Shown: positions 25,138 through 34,205 of the stretch, one piece after another | Layout of the letters: each line of letters begins with the position of its first letter | Numbering within the stretch: the stretch's first letter is position 1 | From: Beijerinckiaceae bacterium | GTDB taxonomy: Bacteria > Pseudomonadota > Alphaproteobacteria > Rhizobiales > Beijerinckiaceae | Assembly (NCBI GenBank): GCA_947453205.1 | Contig: CANGFT010000013.1 | Span: 16,425 to 80,424, forward strand | Length of the DNA: 64,000 bases | Direction: 5' to 3' | Notes under the pieces: model-generated | The model's input: only the letters and a program-made list of their open reading frames with translations | What the model was told of the DNA's origin: nothing | The model's database searches: none | Program-made: the position numbers and the translations under genes

Positions 25138-26489
25138 AGCTGCATGCTCCCGGCTGTTCCGCCCGTGGCGTTGAAGATTTTCTGACCGATGTCAGTCAGC
25201 GCATGGTCCATGCCGCGCGGCGCGGTGAGCATGGTTCCTGCGGGCATGCCGTCATCCCTGAAGGGGCCGGGCAGCGCGAGGGCGCAGAGGTCGAGCAGAT
25301 TGACGAAATTGGTGTAGACGCCAAGCCGGCTGTTGGGGAGGATCGGATCTTGCTGCAGGTCTGCGACAGTCGGCGCGATGGGGGCGCCCGGCAGAACAAG
25401 AGCGTCGATTCCCGACCAGATCGCCGATGTCTTGCGGCGCAGGCCTTCCAATGCATAGAAGGCTTCGAATGCGTCGGTCGCAGAATAACGCGCCGCGCCC
25501 GATATGATCTGCGAGGTGACGGGGTGCAGGGCTTCAGGCTTCTCGTCCATGAAGGCGCGGATGGCCGCATGGCGCTCCGCAACCCATGGGCCCTCATAGA
25601 GCAGGCGCGCGACCGCAAAAAAGTCACCCATGTCGATCTCGATCATGGGCAGGCCCAGCTTGCTGATCTCCTCGAGCGCCCGGCTGAAGGCCGCCTCGGC
25701 ATGGGCGTCGCCGAAGAAAAGTCGATCCTGAGGGCGCGGCACGCCAAGCTTCGCCACGGCGCCCGTGCTGGTCTGCCACGGACGAGAATAGGCGTCCTGC
25801 GCATCATAAAAGGCGATGCAGTCGAAGATGGCGCGGGCGTCAGCCACCCTCAACGCGAAGATCGAAACGCAATCCAGCGTTCGGCAGGCGGGCACGACGC
25901 CACGGGTGGAGATGGCCCCGAGCGAGGGCTTCAGGCCCACGAGATTGTTGAGCGCAGCGGGAATGCGGCCGGATCCCGCCGTGTCCGTGCCCAGCGCAAA
26001 GGAGACGATTCCGCGCGCCGTCGCCACCGCCGAGCCTGAACTCGATCCACCGGGGATGCGGGAGGGATCAAAGGGATTCTTGGGAACCGGATAGGGCGTG
26101 CGCACGCCCACAAGGCCGGTTGCGAATTGATCGAGATTGGTCTTGCCGATGAGGATGGCGCCCGCATCCAGCAGGGCGCGCACGACCGGCGCGCTGTCAT
26201 GGGGCGCATAGGCGTAGTCCGGGCAAGCGACCGTCGTCTGCATGCCCGCGACGTCGATATTGTCCTTCACCGCGAAGGGAACACCCCAAAGCGGTTTCGC
26301 CACGGGATCAAAGGCGCCCAGCTTCTGCGCTGCGGCCTGCGCCTCCGCCTCCGGAACCATCGAGATGAAGATGCCGGGATCGCCCGCCGCCGCATGGCGC
26401 GCATAGGCGAGCCGGACCACCTGCGCGACCTCGCCACCCCCTGCGTAAAAGGCGTGGAGAGAGGCGAGATCAAAGGAGACATCAGACAT
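25134..26489 (-). CDS. Allophanate hydrolase, amidase subunit
   Basis: Amidase-signature enzyme, 451 residues, matching the N-terminal part of allophanate hydrolase. The triad is Lys75 (PFAVKDNIDV), cis-Ser149 (GGSSSGSA) and nucleophile Ser173 (DTAGSGRIP), with the 74- and 24-residue spacings I recall for AtzF. It would hydrolyse allophanate to N-carboxycarbamate, the last stage of urea-amidolyase, biuret and cyanuric acid pathways. The ATG at 26489 has GAGGG upstream. The C-terminal domain gene follows with a four-base overlap. No urea carboxylase, biuret hydrolase or cyanuric acid amidohydrolase gene is in the window, so the source of allophanate is open. A binding-protein gene lies about 160 bases upstream. 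Confidence 0.88.
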   Translation of the reverse strand: MSDVSFDLASLHAFYAGGGEVAQVVRLAYARHAAAGDPGIFISMVPEAEAQAAAQKLGAFDPVAKPLWGVPFAVKDNIDVAGMQTTVACPDYAYAPHDSAPVVRALLDAGAILIGKTNLDQFATGLVGVRTPYPVPKNPFDPSRIPGGSSSGSAVATARGIVSFALGTDTAGSGRIPAALNNLVGLKPSLGAISTRGVVPACRTLDCVSIFALRVADARAIFDCIAFYDAQDAYSRPWQTSTGAVAKLGVPRPQDRLFFGDAHAEAAFSRALEEISKLGLPMIEIDMGDFFAVARLLYEGPWVAERHAAIRAFMDEKPEALHPVTSQIISGAARYSATDAFEAFYALEGLRRKTSAIWSGIDALVLPGAPIAPTVADLQQDPILPNSRLGVYTNFVNLLDLCALALPGPFRDDGMPAGTMLTAPRGMDHALTDIGQKIFNATGGTAGSMQL

Positions 26490-26649
26490 GAACGGGCCCT
26501 CAAGACCCCGGCCCCAATGCAGCCGCCATGCCAAAAGCGCGAAGCCCCGATCGCTTTACGAGCTTGCGGGCAACAGGGACTTGAAAGAGGCCAGATCGCC
26601 CTTCCCCGGCTTCGGAGCGGAAAAACTGCATAGAATTTCCGTATCATGC

Positions 26650-27699
26650 CTATTTAATGGGCGCCCGAGCCTCGGGCGCGCTGGCGCCCAGCACGCGAAG
26701 GGCGTCCTCGACGAAGGACATGTCCACGATGTCCTCCACCTGCATCTCCGGCTTGTCGATCAATTGCTCCTGCTTGAAAAGGACAAGGTCATTGCGCAGG
26801 CTTGAGGCGCCAATGCGTCCGTCCGGATCAACGCCGCTGGGCGCGGCCTGGCGGTAGACGTCGCGATCCGTCACGCCCGTGTGGCGCACCAGAATGTCGA
26901 TCACACGCTCGGCGTTTGCGCCCGCGATGCGGCCACCTGCGAGCGAGCCGGCATAGAAACGCAGGCCCCGGATATAGGCGCGCATGAACTTCTGCGCCGC
27001 CTCGCGCCGCGCTGTCGCGAATTTTTCGGAATAAATCAGCACGGCGGTTTGCTGGCCGGGGTAAAAGTCGTTGTAGTCCGCCCCTTTCACTGCAATGCCT
27101 TCCCGCACCACCTGCGAAATCGTGGGCTCATTCATCATCGCCCCGTCGATGGCCTTGTTGCTCAACGCGACGACCATCTGCGGAAAGGAGAGCTCAACCG
27201 GCGTGGCGTCCCGCCAAGCGAGCCCGCCGTGTTTCAGCGCCTCGTTCAGCGCGGAGGCGTTGCTGGTGCCTTTGCCGACCACTGCGATCTTCATACCCGC
27301 AAGATCAGCCAGCGACTTGAACCGGCCGCCATCGACATGGTCCTTGCGGATGACGATGCCTGCATAGGCGTAGCCGGGTTTTATCGAGCCCTTGTCAGCG
27401 ACAATGCGCAGGCTGATGCCACGTGCGACCGCATTGTAGAGGCCGGCGGAGACCGTTCCCCCGCCAACATCGAGGTCGCCGCGCCCCAGCGGCGCGATCA
27501 TCTTGGCCGCAGTGTCGAAGCCGACCAGTTCGACATCGAGCCCTTCTTCCTGGAACCAGCCGTTGTCCATGGCCATATAGAGGCCTGCATCGCTGATGGT
27601 GCGGGCAGTCGCGACAACCACTTTTTCTGCCGCGACGGCGGCGAAACCCGGAAGTCCCGCGAGGAAAAACGCGAACAGCAGACGTTTAGCGAAGATCAA
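26650..27699 (-). CDS. ABC transporter substrate-binding protein, NMT1/SsuA-like
   Basis: Periplasmic binding protein of the NMT1/THI5, nitrate/sulfonate/taurine type, 349 residues. The signal peptide is LIFAKRLLFAFFLAGLPGFAAVAA. The mature part opens EKVVVATARTISDAGLYMA, with the usual GWFQEEGLDVELVGF and GDLDVGGG strands. No ATG is near the signal peptide; a TTG at 27699 behind GGGGGG is the best start, and the frame from 27936 adds 79 residues with no resemblance to the family. The ATPase and permease genes are absent from the window. Its place just upstream of allophanate hydrolase suggests a nitrogen compound as ligand (inference). Confidence 0.82.
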   Translation of the reverse strand: MIFAKRLLFAFFLAGLPGFAAVAAEKVVVATARTISDAGLYMAMDNGWFQEEGLDVELVGFDTAAKMIAPLGRGDLDVGGGTVSAGLYNAVARGISLRIVADKGSIKPGYAYAGIVIRKDHVDGGRFKSLADLAGMKIAVVGKGTSNASALNEALKHGGLAWRDATPVELSFPQMVVALSNKAIDGAMMNEPTISQVVREGIAVKGADYNDFYPGQQTAVLIYSEKFATARREAAQKFMRAYIRGLRFYAGSLAGGRIAGANAERVIDILVRHTGVTDRDVYRQAAPSGVDPDGRIGASSLRNDLVLFKQEQLIDKPEMQVEDIVDMSFVEDALRVLGASAPEARAPIK

Positions 27700-29184
27700 C
27701 GTGTTCCCCCCGGTTTGGCGCGGCGCGCCGTCATTCGCTGCGACGCCTGATGTTTTATAACATTCCAAAGCGACCTTTCCTAGCCAGCGCAGATATCCCT
27801 GGCGAACGACAAGCTCACCCAACCCCAAATATGCAATAGATGCGCCTTTCGTCGCCGCGCTGGCCCCGGGGGCAACATCACAATGAAAGCCGTCGCCGCT
27901 CGGCGCCAGTTCCCTTTGCGTCATAAGCCACAACACCTATGCTGTTGTCATAGAGGAGCTTGGCGCCCAGATCCCGCGCAATGGTCGCCAGAGACCGTAT
28001 CATCACCAATATTTATCGTGGCGCCGTGGGAAGTAGCTGCAAAAGCAGTGGCGCCGTCACCAACGTTGCGCTCCCTGGTTTTGAATCGCCTGCCTCATTC
28101 GCGTTGAATCTACACTCCACTTGACGCTTGGGCGTCAGCTTGCTGATAACCGAAAAACATATATCAAGCCCCGAAGATCGACCAACCCGTGCGTCGGGTA
28201 AGTTCTTCAGGAGCGATCCGACCAAGATGGAGTTGCCGACCTCATCCAATCCGGGAGACCAGACGAGGCAAGATTTGATGGGCGGCGTCAATATCGCACG
28301 CGGATCGCGCTGCTGATTGGTGCGATTGAGTGAGATGGAAGTCCGTTTGAACGCGGCTACATGCCAATCGTCATCCTTGGTTTTAGCCTTCAATTTCGCT
28401 CTTGGGCCGGGCGGCATTGTCGTCTGTTCTTCCGCTCCATCGGAAACCATCTTCCTTGCAGCGCTGCTCACCGCATCCCATCATGGTTTTCAGGTTTCCA
28501 TTCCGGACATTTGAAAATCAGGACCGGAGATCCCCCCAAACGCCCTGGCCAACGCGCCGATTTCGGTCTCCGCATCTCCGTTCCACGCAAAAGCACGCGA
28601 AATCTCCGCGGACAAGCGGGCATTCCGCCGGAGACCGGCAGGTCGACAAAATCACGAGAATGGGTGGCTGACGAGGCAGTCTGGCCAAACCGGTCTCCTC
28701 GGCCTGCACCGCATTTACAGGGAAAAAACAGGGAAATTGTTGAAAATGCGAAGAGGATTTGGGGCCCACCCGGCCCCGTGCTCACCGGAAACGACGGAAA
28801 AACCGGGATCACATGCCCTTTTCCCTGTCACCAGGAACAGGGAATTGAAATACAGGCATCAGGGAATTGACGTCGTTCATCTGACATTAAATCAGCGAAT
28901 CCTCTCAGCCAACGCTCAGTCCTAGCCGCGTAGCCAACCAGTAACTCGGGATACGAAGACGCTCTAACATGTGGAGATATTTCCCCGCCCAAGGGTTATA
29001 CTTGCAACCACAAAAAAACTTCGGTATTTTAATATTATCTCTTGTGTGCTCCTGGTGAGTGCGCGGTGGCTGATGCCATTGCAAGGTCAAGAGAGCGGGC
29101 AGCCATCCCCCCGGTGTGGGTCTGGGCAGCACTTTCAACCCGGCCAATATGCGCCTTGGGCGCATAGCTGTTTGGAGCTGCCCT
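27700..29184. other. Gene-poor region at the left edge of the scar-like island
   Basis: About 1.5 kb without a gene I can support. Short frames on both strands show no domain, start signal or family resemblance. The part at 28700-28870 is A/G-richer and contains four copies of CAGGGAA within about 150 bases, with two at 28719-28733. Local G+C is visibly lower than in flanking genes around 28960-29060. The region precedes an orphan methyltransferase gene and may be the remnant of an integrated element, but I see no integrase, transposase or clear terminal repeats. Confidence 0.55.
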
Positions 29185-30648
29185 ATGAAGGCGAAGTCGC
29201 ACAATAATCTTCTGAACTCAACCGCCATTCCGCCACGGACTGGGGCAGCGGTTTGCCCCGACCTGAGGATCATCGAGGTCGCGCCTCAGTCCCTGAAGCC
29301 CCATCCCAGGAACGCGCGGACCCACTCAAAGAAGCAAATCCGGCAGATCAGGAACAGCATCCGCACCTTCGGGTTTGTGACCCCTGTCCTCATAGATAAT
29401 GACGGGGTCATTGTAGCTGGCCACGCCCGGACGCAGGCCGCCCTTGCAGAAGGCCTCCCTAGCATTCCCTGCGTTAAGGTCGGCCATCTCAGCCCTGAGG
29501 AGATCAGGGCCTACATGCTAGCCGATAACAAGCACGCGGAGAATGCAGGCTGGGACCTTGAGCTGCTCGCCGACGAGCTGAACGACCTCAACCTGACGTT
29601 GCCGGACCTCGATTTTGAATCCATCGGCTTCACCATCGCCGAGACAGACCAACTCATCGAGGGATTGATGCCGGTTGAGGACGGAAATCCGGCGGACGAC
29701 ATTCTGCATCCGATCCCAAATAGCCAGCCCCGCTGCCAACTTGGCGACATCTGGGCTTTAGGGCCTCACCGGCTAATTTGCGGAGACTCTCGCGATCACG
29801 CGACGATCGCCGCGCTCATGGGCGACGAGCGCGCCCAGATGGTTTTCACGGACCCGCCCTACAATGTCGCGATTGTCGGAAACGTCGGTGGCCTTGGAAA
29901 GATCAAGCATGGCGAGTTCGCCATGGCGTCGGGGGAAATGTCGGTCAGTCAGTTCATTGAGTTCCTCAAGCAGATCTTCAAAGTGCTCGTGACCTTCAGC
30001 ATCGACGGATCAGTTCATTTCGTCTGCATCGACTGGCGCCATCTGCTGGAGGTCCAAACGGCGGCTCAGGGGGTCTACTCCGAGCTGAAAAACGTGATCG
30101 TCTGGGTCAAGGACAACGGGGGCATGGGCACATTCTACCGCTCCCGGCACGAGATGATCTTCGCTTTCAAGAACGGGACAGCGCCGCATATCAACAGCTT
30201 CGAGCTTGGCCAGCACGGACGATACCGCACAAACGTCTGGGAATATCGCGGCGTCAACACGCTCAAGAGCGACCGTATGGACGAACTTGCGCTTCATCCG
30301 ACGGTCAAGCCCGTCCAGATGATCGCTGACGCACTCAAGGACGTTTCAAGCCGGGGAGGAGTGGTTCTCGATCTCTTCGGCGGGTCGGGTTCGACCCTCA
30401 TCGCCGCACACAAGACTGGTCGTAGGGCCTATCTCTGCGAGATTGACCCAGTCTATTGCGACCGCACCATTGCCAGGTGGGAGAAGCACGCCAAGGACGA
30501 GGCGGTCCTGATCGCCTGCGGCTGGCCCCGTACAGCGGAGCAGGCCGCTTTCGCGCCCTCAAAAAGCTCCGACCCAACGGCGCCGAGAAAGACGGTCACG
30601 GCGCGCAACAAATCCCGCACGCGCCCGTCAGGCCAAATCGGGACCTGA
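29185..30648 (+). CDS. Orphan DNA methyltransferase with N-terminal ParB-like domain
   Basis: Site-specific DNA methylase, 487 residues. Residues 25-100 form a ParB/sulfiredoxin-like domain (KPHPRNARTHSKKQIRQI, then IVAGHARTQAALAEG). The methyltransferase part has motif IV DPPYN near residue 230 and motif I LDLFGGSGSTLIAAHKTG near 395. This is the beta-class order of N6-adenine or N4-cytosine enzymes. The ATG at 29185 has GGAG nine bases upstream; the frame also opens at GTG 29116. Such fusions are typical of alphaproteobacterial prophages and integrative elements. No restriction endonuclease gene is adjacent. The next gene starts six bases after its stop. Confidence 0.92.
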   Translation: MKAKSHNNLLNSTAIPPRTGAAVCPDLRIIEVAPQSLKPHPRNARTHSKKQIRQIRNSIRTFGFVTPVLIDNDGVIVAGHARTQAALAEGLPSIPCVKVGHLSPEEIRAYMLADNKHAENAGWDLELLADELNDLNLTLPDLDFESIGFTIAETDQLIEGLMPVEDGNPADDILHPIPNSQPRCQLGDIWALGPHRLICGDSRDHATIAALMGDERAQMVFTDPPYNVAIVGNVGGLGKIKHGEFAMASGEMSVSQFIEFLKQIFKVLVTFSIDGSVHFVCIDWRHLLEVQTAAQGVYSELKNVIVWVKDNGGMGTFYRSRHEMIFAFKNGTAPHINSFELGQHGRYRTNVWEYRGVNTLKSDRMDELALHPTVKPVQMIADALKDVSSRGGVVLDLFGGSGSTLIAAHKTGRRAYLCEIDPVYCDRTIARWEKHAKDEAVLIACGWPRTAEQAAFAPSKSSDPTAPRKTVTARNKSRTRPSGQIGT

Positions 30649-30653
30649 CCGCG

Positions 30654-31385
30654 ATGACGGAGGATCCCGCAAAGCGCAGCAAGAAAGCGCCGACACCCGA
30701 TCAATCCGAAGCCTATAAGGTCGGCTACGCCAAGCCGCCGATCGCAACCCGCTACAAGCCCGGCCAATCGGGAAACCCGCACGGTCGCCCGAAAGGCTCC
30801 AAGAACAAGCCACATCCAGTCACCAGCCAGAGCCTTCACAACATAATCCTTGCTGAGGCTTACCGTCCTATCAAAGCGAATGAAGGCGACAAACAGGTCA
30901 CGATACCGGTGGCGACGGCCGTAGTGCGATCGATCACTGTGAATGCGGCCAAGGGGCAAGCTCGCGCCCAAAAGCTCTTCACCGACATGTTGGCGAAAAC
31001 CGAAGCCGAGAAGCGCCAAGAGTACGAGAGAAACGCTGAAGCCGTTACGAGCTATCATATGTTCTGGGATGAAATCTTCCACGACCACCGTATCAAGGGC
31101 TTGCCACTTCCAAACCCTGCACCTCACCCGGATGATGTAAAGTTTGACGCAACGACAGGCCAAATAGTCTTCACGGGCCCCACGACAGAAGAAGCCAAAA
31201 TACGTTGGGAAGCTGTTTTCGATCGGCTTCAAAAATTCGAGGCATCGCTCAAGGAGCTATACAAACTTGCTGCCGACCCAAAGAATGCGGACATCAAACA
31301 TCTGATCGAGGATGACATAATCTTCGAAACCGATCTTCGTGACCGTATCCGCGCAGCGCTCAAAGGATGGAGGAAGAGATCCTAG
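30654..31385 (+). CDS. DUF5681-domain protein of a mobile element
   Basis: Protein of unknown function, 243 residues. The short N-terminal DUF5681 motif RYKPGQSGNPHGRPKGSKNK (residues 37-56) is basic and Gly-rich and probably binds nucleic acid. The remainder is helical and charged, with a segment EAEKRQEYERNAEA near residue 120 that could form a coiled coil. It starts five bases after the methyltransferase stop, so the two are a translation unit. DUF5681 proteins are frequent beside ParB-methyltransferase fusions and terminase-like genes in alphaproteobacterial phages (general knowledge). No phage structural gene is visible here. Confidence 0.8.
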   Translation: MTEDPAKRSKKAPTPDQSEAYKVGYAKPPIATRYKPGQSGNPHGRPKGSKNKPHPVTSQSLHNIILAEAYRPIKANEGDKQVTIPVATAVVRSITVNAAKGQARAQKLFTDMLAKTEAEKRQEYERNAEAVTSYHMFWDEIFHDHRIKGLPLPNPAPHPDDVKFDATTGQIVFTGPTTEEAKIRWEAVFDRLQKFEASLKELYKLAADPKNADIKHLIEDDIIFETDLRDRIRAALKGWRKRS

Positions 31386-31558
31386 ATGTCTCCCGAGCAG
31401 CAAACCGAACTATTGTGGAAAAAAACCGACGCATAATTCGGGCGCCCCCAACCAACGGTCACAGCTGGAGAGTCTGAAATTGGTTGCGGGGAAGTGCGGA
31501 CATTGAGGTCTCCTTGTCGTTTGAGAGCTTCTGTTTCAATGAAAAAGCGCGCGTGCAT

Positions 31559-31996
31559 TTACGCCCTGTTTGCAGCCCATCTGGCGGCGCCCATTCCGAT
31601 CAACATCGCAGCGACGAACTGAAAGGCCGCGACGGAACCTCCGCTCAGAGCAGTAAGGGCCGGGCCGAGACAGAAGCCCGTTAGCCCCCAGCCAATCCCG
31701 AAAATGGCTGGGCCAGCAACAATTCTCAGGTCGAGTTCTTTCGCCGAAGGCAGGTGAAACGTGTCAGCGAAGATCGGTTGCTTGCGACGAAGCACAATTT
31801 TGAAGCCGATGAAGGTCACGGCAATTGCGCCAGCGAGCACGAAAGCGAGGCTCGGATCCCAGCCGCCAGTTGGTATTGCTGCAAAATCGAGGAAATTCTG
31901 AACCTTTGCGGGATTGGTCATCCCAGCGAGGACCAATCCTGATCCCAAGGTGACGCCTATGACGAACTGGATGAGTATTGGCATAGGACGCCTCAT
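31559..31996 (-). CDS. YeeE/YedE-family membrane protein (DUF6691 half)
   Basis: Small inner-membrane protein, 145 residues with about four hydrophobic segments. It matches the second half of the two-gene YeeE/YedE thiosulfate-transport type: [18 protein letters not shown] near residue 22, and [23 protein letters not shown] near 94 with the conserved Cys. The ATG at 31996 overlaps the stop of a truncated partner gene; an ATG at 31984 with GAGG upstream is the alternative. Its partner, the first YeeE half, is broken (see 31993-32175), so this protein probably no longer works in its usual pair. Confidence 0.82.
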   Translation of the reverse strand: MRRPMPILIQFVIGVTLGSGLVLAGMTNPAKVQNFLDFAAIPTGGWDPSLAFVLAGAIAVTFIGFKIVLRRKQPIFADTFHLPSAKELDLRIVAGPAIFGIGWGLTGFCLGPALTALSGGSVAAFQFVAAMLIGMGAARWAANRA

Positions 31997-32175
31997 TTGA
32001 CGTGGCGAACGAGATAGACGGTTGGGATGGCCGTGCCCATGAAGGTGCAGACAGCCACCATTGATCGCATGGAAAGGCGTGAAAGCCCGCAGACCCCATG
32101 CCCTGAGGTGCAGCCGTTACCCCAGACGGAGCCAAAGCCGACGAACAGTCCGGCAATCAACAGAACCACGGCCCT
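31993..32175 (-). pseudogene. Truncated YeeE/YedE first-half gene (3' remnant)
   Basis: Reading the minus strand in the frame that ends at the TGA at 31995-31993 gives [19 protein letters not shown] followed by [18 protein letters not shown] and a C-terminal VRHVK. This is the C-terminal part of the first YeeE/YedE half, including its conserved Cys region. The N-terminal 80 or so residues are missing: at about 32165-32180 the similarity stops and the sequence becomes a GST gene fragment. The stop overlaps the start of the intact second half, the normal operon arrangement. Confidence 0.8.
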
Positions 32176-32570
32176 CTGGCGAGAGCTTTCACGCTATCGG
32201 CAGTTTCAGCGACGTCGCAAACCTTGGTCGGATTATTGATACGCGTGAGAAACGGATGGATGCCGCTGGAGCACCAGGACATGATGGAAAGAGCCTCGCA
32301 TTTCTGCCAGGAGTCTTCTGGTTGCAGGCAGGCTTGCGGAAACTGACACGCGATCCAAGCGTGAATTGCGACATTCTCGGACAGCGAGCGACCATCAACA
32401 ACGAGCAACGGCACTTTATGCTATGGGTTGATTTTCAGATATTCAGGCGCCAGTTGCTCACCTTTTGCGAGGTTGATGCATCGAACCTCAAAATCAGCCC
32501 CGGCTTCCGTAAGGTTGATATATGGAACCATCGAGCAAGCTACTGGCGCGTAGTATAATACGATATCCAT
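32157..32570 (-). pseudogene. Glutathione S-transferase pseudogene with in-frame amber and lost 3' end
   Basis: From an ATG at 32570 the minus strand encodes MDIVLYYAPVACSMVPYINL, then GADFEVRCINLAKGEQLAP and EYLKINP. It then meets TAG (plus-strand CTA at 32421-32423) and continues without frame change as HKVPLLVVDGRSLSENVAIH and later WCSSGIHPFLTRINNP. This is a clear GST N-terminal domain plus the start of the helical domain. The amber codon replaces a residue in the conserved INPxHKVPLL motif. The C-terminal half is lost where the frame runs into the YeeE remnant near 32165-32180. It is therefore both interrupted and truncated. Confidence 0.85.
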
Positions 32571-32598
32571 TTGCTAAACTTTCCTTAGACGCGCGACG

Positions 32599-34173
32599 CT
32601 ACCATTCGCCGATAATGATGCCCTTTTGGCGCACCTTGTTGGTGCGCTCCTCAACGACGTCATCCGGTACAGTGACGCGGTTGCGGCGGGCGAGCAGGCG
32701 TTCGAACAGTTTCGTCCGCATCGTCTCTCGCACCTGCGCATGTTCCGTCGACTCTCCGAGATCCCTGAGTTCGCGTGGATCTTCCTGCAGGTCGAAAAGC
32801 TGCGGCCTGTAGCCGGTGTAGTGAATGTATTTCCATCGCTGATTCCGCACCATGTAGATGCGGCAGTCCCTAGGTTTGCGCTCTAGCGTCAGGCGGGCGC
32901 GATAGAAGGAATAGTCGAGTTCGCTGAAAACAAAGTCGCGCCAATCAGACATGTCTTCACCGCGCAGAACCGGCAGCAGCGACCGGCCCTCGAGTCGATG
33001 ATATGCAGGCTGCATGCCATGCCACTCCATGAACGTCGGCGCAAGGTCGATGGCTTCAACGAGCTTGTCGCAAAAGGTTCCGCGCGTCGGGTCTGCGGCA
33101 CTGTCGGGGTCGTAGATTATGAGCGGCACACGCACGCTCGCTTCGTGAAACAGTTCTTTCTCGCCGAGCCAATGATCGCCGAGATAATCGCCATGATCGC
33201 TCGTGAAGACGATCATGGTGTTTTGCATGAGGCCTTTCTCCTCAAGCATATCGAGGACGCGGCCAACGTGGTCGTCGATCTGCTTGATGAGCCCCATATA
33301 GGCCGGCCCAACGGTTTCGCGCACTTCATCGCGCGCAAAGGTAGAGGCTGCGTCCATCTGCATGAAAGCCGCATAGACGGGATGCGGATTGATTTTTTCG
33401 CTTGCATCAGCGTTGCGCGGTGGCATCTGCGATTTTTTGTAGATGGCGTGATAGGGCGCTGGCGCCATATAGGGCCAATGCGGCTTGATATAGGACAGAT
33501 GCATGAGCCACGGCGCGGCACCCGCGGACCTTATGAAATCCATAGCGCGATTGGTGATGTAGGCGGTTTCCGAATGCTCCTCCTTCACGCGCGCTGGCAG
33601 GGAGGCATTGCGCATCTGCCAGCCAGACAGGATTTCGCCGTTGGGTCCCTCAGCCGCATTGGCGAAATCATTCCAGGGATTGACGCTGTCGTAGCCATGA
33701 GCGCGCAGATAGGCGTTGTAGGGCAAAGTCGGTGAGACGATGGGGTCGGGATGCTCGCCATCGTCGCGCTCCCAGGGCTCGAAACCTCCCTCCACTATTT
33801 TGAGCCCGATCTCCGTGTCGCGGGTCAATCCCAGCCGCGCCATGCCGTCAACATCGCTGCGGAAGTGGGTCTTGCCGGCGACTGCGACCCGCACGCCCTT
33901 GGGTGCGAGGTAATCGCCGATCGTCAGTTCGCCAATGGGAAGCGGCACGAAATTCCATGTGGCGCCATGGGAGAAAGCCGTGCGCCCGGTGTAATAGCAG
34001 GCGCGAGAAGGCCCGCAGACTGGCGACTGTACGAACGCTCGGTCGAAACGCACACCCATGCGCGCCAGCCTGTCAATGTTTGGCGTATCCAGTGATGGAT
34101 GGCCCGTGCAGGACAGATAGTCCCATCGCAGCTGGTCGCACATGATGAACAGGATGTTTCGTACGCTTCCCAT
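32599..34173 (-). CDS. Sulfatase (arylsulfatase/choline-sulfatase-like)
   Basis: Alkaline-phosphatase-superfamily sulfatase, 524 residues. The metal-binding start ILFIMCDQLRWDYL contains Asp13 and the signature CGPSR places Cys53 as the formylglycine residue, within SPVCGPSRACYYTGR. Further marks are AVAGKTHF near residue 103, HLSYIKPHWPY near 225 and the metal pair in FTSDHGDYLGDH near 330. No signal peptide is seen, so it appears cytoplasmic and would need an imported sulfate ester. The ATG at 34173 has GAGGAAGAG upstream. A Bug-type receptor gene lies immediately upstream on the same strand with a 32-base gap, which fits uptake of the ester. A formylglycine-generating enzyme gene is not in the window. 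Confidence 0.92.
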   Translation of the reverse strand: MGSVRNILFIMCDQLRWDYLSCTGHPSLDTPNIDRLARMGVRFDRAFVQSPVCGPSRACYYTGRTAFSHGATWNFVPLPIGELTIGDYLAPKGVRVAVAGKTHFRSDVDGMARLGLTRDTEIGLKIVEGGFEPWERDDGEHPDPIVSPTLPYNAYLRAHGYDSVNPWNDFANAAEGPNGEILSGWQMRNASLPARVKEEHSETAYITNRAMDFIRSAGAAPWLMHLSYIKPHWPYMAPAPYHAIYKKSQMPPRNADASEKINPHPVYAAFMQMDAASTFARDEVRETVGPAYMGLIKQIDDHVGRVLDMLEEKGLMQNTMIVFTSDHGDYLGDHWLGEKELFHEASVRVPLIIYDPDSAADPTRGTFCDKLVEAIDLAPTFMEWHGMQPAYHRLEGRSLLPVLRGEDMSDWRDFVFSELDYSFYRARLTLERKPRDCRIYMVRNQRWKYIHYTGYRPQLFDLQEDPRELRDLGESTEHAQVRETMRTKLFERLLARRNRVTVPDDVVEERTNKVRQKGIIIGEW

Positions 34174-34205
34174 GTCTCTTCCTCGCGAGGCGTCATTTAC
34201 GCCTG

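Noticed and set aside
28013..28812. Minus-strand frames of 152 and 114 codons in the gene-poor region
   Set aside because: No recognisable family, no convincing ribosome site, and low-complexity or basic composition. They may be fragments but cannot be supported as genes.
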